Source: Alphaproteobacteria bacterium | Lineage (GTDB): Bacteria > Pseudomonadota > Alphaproteobacteria > UBA7887 | Assembly: GCA_028289725.1 (NCBI GenBank) | Contig: JANQOH010000379.1 | Span: 1 to 8,718 of the forward strand | Length of the DNA: 8,718 bases | Direction of reading: 5' to 3' | Shown here: piece by piece, positions 5,977 to 8,718 of the stretch | How the letters are laid out: the number at the start of each line of letters is the position of its first letter | Position numbering within the stretch: position 1 is the first letter of the stretch | Program-made: the position numbers and the translations under genes | The notes under the pieces: model-generated | Told to the model about the DNA's origin: nothing | The model's database searches: none | What the model saw: only the letters and a program-made list of their open reading frames with translations

Positions 5977-7533
5977 ATGACGCAACCCCTGCAGCGGGTA
6001 ATCATTATCGGTGCCGGGCCGGGCGGACTGGCGGCCGCCATGCTATGCCGGAATGCCGGACTTGAGGTCACGATTGTCGAACGCATGGGGCGCGTCGGCG
6101 GCCGTTGCAGCACCCACATGGTGGATGGTTTCCGGTTCGACACCGGCCCAACCTTTTTTCTGCATCCGGAAATCCTCGAGCAGATATTCGCACTATGCGG
6201 ATACGACCTGCGGGCGGAGCTGCCCCTGACCCAGCTTGATCCGATGTATCGCATCGTCTTCGGCGGCGGCGGGAAGCTCGACTGCACCGCGGACCCAACC
6301 GAAATGAAAGCGCAGATTTCCGCGCTCAATGCGGCGGATGCGACGCGCTTCGAAGCGTTCATTGCACATAACAAGAACAAGTTCGCGCATTTGAAGCCTG
6401 CCTTGGAGCGCTCGTGGCACGGTTGGTCGGATTTGCTCAAACCGTCGACGCTTCAATTGCTGCCGCATCTCAAACCCCATCAATCGCTGATGTCGGACGT
6501 CGGCGCATTTTTTGACGATCCGCGCGTCCGTCTCGCCTTCTCGTTCCAGTCGCTCTATCTCGGCATGTCGCCCTACAACTGCCCCTCCCTATTCTCGATC
6601 CTGGCCTTCTTGGAATATGAGAGCGGTGTTTGGCATCCGGAAGGCGGGTGCGGCGCGGTGTCGGAAACCATGGCACGCGTGGCGCGCCGCATGGGCGTTG
6701 ATATCCGTCTTAATGAACCGGTGGAGGAGATTTTGTTCGAAGGCCGCCGGGCAGTCGGTGTCCGCACGCGTCGCGACACCTTGGCCTGTGACGCGTTGGT
6801 AGTAAATGCGGATTTCGCGCAGGCCATGAAGCAGCTCGTGCCCAACCGCCTGCGCCGCCGCTGGTCGGACGCCAAGCTCGCGCGCAAAAAGTTCAGCTGC
6901 TCGACCTTCATGCTCTATCTCGGGTTGGACCGCGTGTACGAGGACCTCCCCCATCACACGATCTACATCTCGGCCGACTACGACCAGAACATCCAAGACA
7001 TCGTGCGCCGCAAAGTGCTGTCGGCCGATCCCTCCTACTATCTGCAAAATGCCAGTGTCACCGATCCCACGCTGGCGCCCGCGGGCAAAAGCACCTTGTA
7101 CGTCCTCCTGCCCGTGCCGCACCAAACCAAGAACGTCGATTGGTCGAGAACGGCGGCGCGGTACCGCCAAGTCGCGCTTGATCAACTGAAACGGCTCGGC
7201 CTCGAGGACATTGAACAGCATATCGAGGCGGAAAGGGTGCTGACCCCCGACGGGTGGATCGACGATTTCAATATCTACAAGGGCGCGACATTTAACTTGT
7301 CACATGGCTTCAGCCAGCTCCTGCACCTGCGGCCGCAGAACCGCTTCGAGGAGTTGGACGGTGTTTACATCGCCGGTGGCGGCACCCATCCGGGCAGCGG
7401 CTTGCCGGTGATCTACGAAGGCGCGCGGATTTCGACCCGTCTCATGCTGAAAGACCATGGCCTGCCATATGACTGGCTCATGCCGGGCGGCACAGGCGCG
7501 CCGTTACATCCCCTCGCCCACGTCGCCGAGTAA
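5977..7533 (+). CDS. CrtI/CrtN-type carotenoid (phytoene/diapophytoene-like) desaturase (second of two)
   Basis: FAD-dependent oxidoreductase of 518 residues that would introduce double bonds into a C30 or C40 isoprenoid at the membrane. Seen: dinucleotide motif VIIIGAGPGGLAAA with G12, G14 and G17, acidic E35, GRVGGRCST (38-46), FDTGPTFF (54-61), and the C-terminal GGGTHPGSGLPVIYEGARIS (467-486), which is the classical CrtI-superfamily FAD motif. The TGPTF and THPGSGLP versions match true desaturases better than the first paralogue does. Whether the substrate is phytoene, squalene or dehydrosqualene cannot be read here. GGAA 6 nt upstream supports the ATG at 5977; an in-frame GTG at 5917 would add 20 residues before the FAD fold and is rejected. 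The gene is preceded by its own 242-bp promoter spacer, so it is probably transcribed apart from the first desaturase. It converges with the PhyH gene, 72 bp away. Confidence 0.94.
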   Translation: MTQPLQRVIIIGAGPGGLAAAMLCRNAGLEVTIVERMGRVGGRCSTHMVDGFRFDTGPTFFLHPEILEQIFALCGYDLRAELPLTQLDPMYRIVFGGGGKLDCTADPTEMKAQISALNAADATRFEAFIAHNKNKFAHLKPALERSWHGWSDLLKPSTLQLLPHLKPHQSLMSDVGAFFDDPRVRLAFSFQSLYLGMSPYNCPSLFSILAFLEYESGVWHPEGGCGAVSETMARVARRMGVDIRLNEPVEEILFEGRRAVGVRTRRDTLACDALVVNADFAQAMKQLVPNRLRRRWSDAKLARKKFSCSTFMLYLGLDRVYEDLPHHTIYISADYDQNIQDIVRRKVLSADPSYYLQNASVTDPTLAPAGKSTLYVLLPVPHQTKNVDWSRTAARYRQVALDQLKRLGLEDIEQHIEAERVLTPDGWIDDFNIYKGATFNLSHGFSQLLHLRPQNRFEELDGVYIAGGGTHPGSGLPVIYEGARISTRLMLKDHGLPYDWLMPGGTGAPLHPLAHVAE

Positions 7534-7545
7534 CGTATGACGCGA

Positions 7546-7559
7546 CAAACACCGGTTTG
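7546..7559. terminator. Small hairpin between convergent desaturase and PhyH genes
   Basis: CAAAC (7546-7550) and GTTTG (7555-7559) pair around ACCG, 12 nt after the desaturase stop. The stem is only 5 bp and no T-run follows, so a terminator role is weakly supported. Confidence 0.2.
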
Positions 7560-7605
7560 ACCAAGAGCGGGCTGCCGAGCAGATAGCTGTCGTCGGTGTC
7601 GCCTC

Positions 7606-8472
7606 TTAGTAGCGCTTCCCCTTTTCGGGGTCGACGCCCGCATACATGATGCGCCGTTTGATCAGCGTATCTTGGCGACACAGTTCAAAATCTTCGTCGG
7701 TGAGCCGGCCACGCGGCGGTTCGGCGATCTTGAAATTTCCGAAACGGTCCTCGCCGCTAACCATGGCGACGAGCGCCTTATCGCCGGTCTTCTGTTTCAT
7801 CGACGGCTGGATGTAGCGGATCGCGGACGCGATGCGCCGGTCGTCGGTCGTATTGGGTCCCGACGCATGGAACAAATGGCCGTGGTGCATGGAGGTCTGC
7901 CCGGTTTGCAGCTCGGCGTACACGCTGTCCGCCTCATCGACCTCGACCGCGAGTTCCTGGCCGCGCGACAGTAAATTGTCGTCGGCGAAGGTATCGACAT
8001 GCGCCACTTGCTGTTCTTTGTGGCTGCCCGGCACGAATTTCATACAGCCGCTTTGCACCGTCGCGGGCGACAGCGCTGTCCATAAGGTAACCTCCTGCGA
8101 GGTATCGAGGCCCCAATAGGTCAGGTCCTGATGCCAGGACACGATCTTCTGGGTATTCGGTTCCTTGATGAACAGCCCGGCGCTCCACACCATCAGATCC
8201 GGCCCCAAGACCTGCGAGGCCGCGTCGATCAGCGTCGGGTGCCGGATCAGGCGATCAAATGACGGCAGCAACCGATCGGGATAGGACATGAGCAGGGCGA
8301 GCTTCTCCGGCTCGTCGGCAAGCTCCGCCTCGGCGGTTTCCAAATCCGCCCGAATGGCCTGCGCCTCATCGTGGCTCAGCACGTCGATCGGACAGAAATA
8401 GCCGTCGCGCGCATAGGCATCGGCGAGGGATTCGGTGGTCGGGGTCGCGAATTCGGCGTTCGCCAAGGTCAT
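7606..8472 (-). CDS. Phytanoyl-CoA dioxygenase (PhyH) family Fe(II)/2-oxoglutarate oxygenase
   Basis: Predicted cytoplasmic non-haem iron oxygenase of 288 residues, near the family's usual length, coupling 2-oxoglutarate decarboxylation to substrate oxidation. The iron triad is visible: H114 and D116 in SWHQDLTYWG, and H202 in HLFHASGPN. R213, 11 residues after the distal His (DRRIASAIRY), fits the 2-oxoglutarate anchor. Between them lies the core strand VTLWTALSPATVQSGCMKF followed by VPGSHK. The intact H-x-D argues for hydroxylation rather than the H-x-A/G halogenase type. The substrate is unknown: phytanoyl-CoA itself is unlikely in a bacterium, and the ectoine hydroxylase motif is not seen. 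AGGAGGG (8477-8483), 5 nt upstream, fixes the ATG at 8472; the frame also opens at a GTG at 8496. It is divergent from the LysR gene, which may control it. Confidence 0.93.
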   Translation of the reverse strand: MTLANAEFATPTTESLADAYARDGYFCPIDVLSHDEAQAIRADLETAEAELADEPEKLALLMSYPDRLLPSFDRLIRHPTLIDAASQVLGPDLMVWSAGLFIKEPNTQKIVSWHQDLTYWGLDTSQEVTLWTALSPATVQSGCMKFVPGSHKEQQVAHVDTFADDNLLSRGQELAVEVDEADSVYAELQTGQTSMHHGHLFHASGPNTTDDRRIASAIRYIQPSMKQKTGDKALVAMVSGEDRFGNFKIAEPPRGRLTDEDFELCRQDTLIKRRIMYAGVDPEKGKRY

Positions 8473-8476
8473 TTCA

Positions 8477-8483
8477 CCCTCCT
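8477..8483 (-). promoter_or_regulatory. Strong ribosome binding site of the PhyH gene
   Basis: Minus-strand AGGAGGG lies 5 nt before the ATG at 8472 and downstream of the alternative GTG at 8496. It decides the start. Confidence 0.8.
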
Positions 8484-8531
8484 GCGGCGCAGTCACACTC
8501 TCAAATTCGCGACCAATATCCCGAACGCCTT

Positions 8532-8557
8532 ATCATTTGTAAAATTGATATTACAAT
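8532..8557. promoter_or_regulatory. Overlapping dyads in the LysR/PhyH spacer, candidate regulator site
   Basis: ATCA (8532-8535) and TGAT (8546-8549) are arms of an 18-bp AT-rich dyad. ATTG (8544-8547) and CAAT (8554-8557) form a second dyad that overlaps the first. LysR-type regulators bind such short AT-rich dyads in divergent promoters. On the minus strand TTGTAA (8552-8557) and GATAAG (8530-8535), 16 nt apart, could be a weak promoter for the PhyH gene. Function is inferred from position. Confidence 0.45.
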
Positions 8558-8558
8558 A

Positions 8559-8579
8559 CCATAAATATCGATTTTATGG
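8559..8579. promoter_or_regulatory. Perfect 7-bp inverted repeat before the LysR gene, candidate autoregulatory operator
   Basis: CCATAAA (8559-8565) and TTTATGG (8573-8579) are perfect inverted arms around the 7-nt spacer TATCGAT. The repeat ends 10 nt before the LysR ATG at 8590, where a bound regulator would block its own gene's expression. The surrounding stretch is sharply AT-rich against a GC-rich background. Confidence 0.5.
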
Positions 8580-8589
8580 ATACGCAAGG

Positions 8590-8718
8590 ATGCGGCTCAA
8601 TCGTTTCGACCTGAACCAAATCGTGTGTCTGGAGGCGTTGCTGGCCGAACGCAGCGTTAGCCGCGCCGCCGAGCGGGTTCATTTGAGCCAATCCGCGATG
8701 AGCGCGGTGCTGGCGCGT
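8590..8718 (+). CDS. LysR-type transcriptional regulator, N-terminal fragment
   Basis: Only the first 43 codons are inside the window; the frame is open to position 8718. The residues show the LysR winged-helix start: FDLNQIVCLEALLAERSV (6-23), SRAAERVHLSQSAMSAVLAR (24-43). The turn and recognition helix (AAERVHLSQSAMS) match the family well, and the DLNQ...LLAERS opening is of the NodD/NahR-like kind. It is a cytoplasmic DNA-binding protein; the effector-binding domain is not visible. The ribosome binding site is poor (GGA at 8578-8580, 9 nt upstream, inside the inverted repeat). Divergence from the PhyH gene with dyads between them is the standard arrangement for a LysR regulator and its target. 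Confidence 0.92.
   Translation, partial: MRLNRFDLNQIVCLEALLAERSVSRAAERVHLSQSAMSAVLAR

Noticed and set aside
6589..7221. Minus-strand frame of 210 codons opposite the second desaturase
   Set aside because: Shadow of a clear plus-strand flavoprotein; no ribosome binding site and no domain seen.
7618..7630. CCCC/GGGG hairpin with T-run as a terminator
   Set aside because: It lies inside the last codons of the PhyH gene and has only a 4-bp stem; likely a codon by-product.
8473..8496. GTG at 8496 as start of the PhyH gene
   Set aside because: The strong AGGAGGG lies downstream of it and 5 nt before the ATG at 8472.
1..8718. A new defence or mobile system
   Set aside because: No nuclease, helicase, toxin, integrase, transposase, attachment site or CRISPR-like repeat was seen; all genes belong to recognisable metabolic, transport or regulatory families.

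Overview
The window is GC-rich, tightly packed bacterial chromosome. The gene families (SSS symporter, HHE hemerythrin, VOC protein, CrtI/CrtN-type desaturases, PhyH dioxygenase, NodD-like LysR regulator) and the GC-biased codons fit an alphaproteobacterium. That taxonomic guess is inference, because the window holds no rRNA or other marker. Nine protein-coding genes are supported; the two at the edges are cut off. I see no tRNA, rRNA, CRISPR array, transposase or phage gene.

Layout: (1) 1-1285, minus: N-terminal 428 residues of a sodium:solute symporter. (2) 1526-2083, minus: hemerythrin-like HHE protein upstream of the symporter, separated from it by 240 bp. (3) 2260-2694, plus: small VOC/glyoxalase-fold protein, divergent from the HHE gene, followed by a spacer rich in inverted repeats. 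(4) 2834-3541, plus: a SAM-methyltransferase fold carrying a lipoprotein signal peptide. (5) 3610-5136, plus: first carotenoid desaturase/oxidase. (6) 5153-5734, minus: integral-membrane ICMT-like methyltransferase, convergent with gene 5. (7) 5977-7533, plus: second carotenoid desaturase. (8) 7606-8472, minus: PhyH-type Fe(II)/2-oxoglutarate oxygenase. (9) 8590-8718, plus: start of a LysR-type regulator, divergent from gene 8 across an AT-rich spacer with several dyads.

The centre (about 2.8-7.5 kb) reads as a carotenoid island: two clearly different CrtI-superfamily enzymes with an ICMT-like methyltransferase between them and a lipoprotein methyltransferase leading in. No phytoene, dehydrosqualene or squalene synthase, cyclase or glycosyltransferase is present, so the precursor must be made elsewhere. 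A C30 (squalene-derived) pathway, in which one enzyme desaturates and the other desaturates or oxidises the end group, is a reasonable hypothesis but the sequence does not prove it. The right end looks like a separate LysR/PhyH regulatory pair. The left end (symporter, HHE, VOC) has no evident link to the carotenoid genes.
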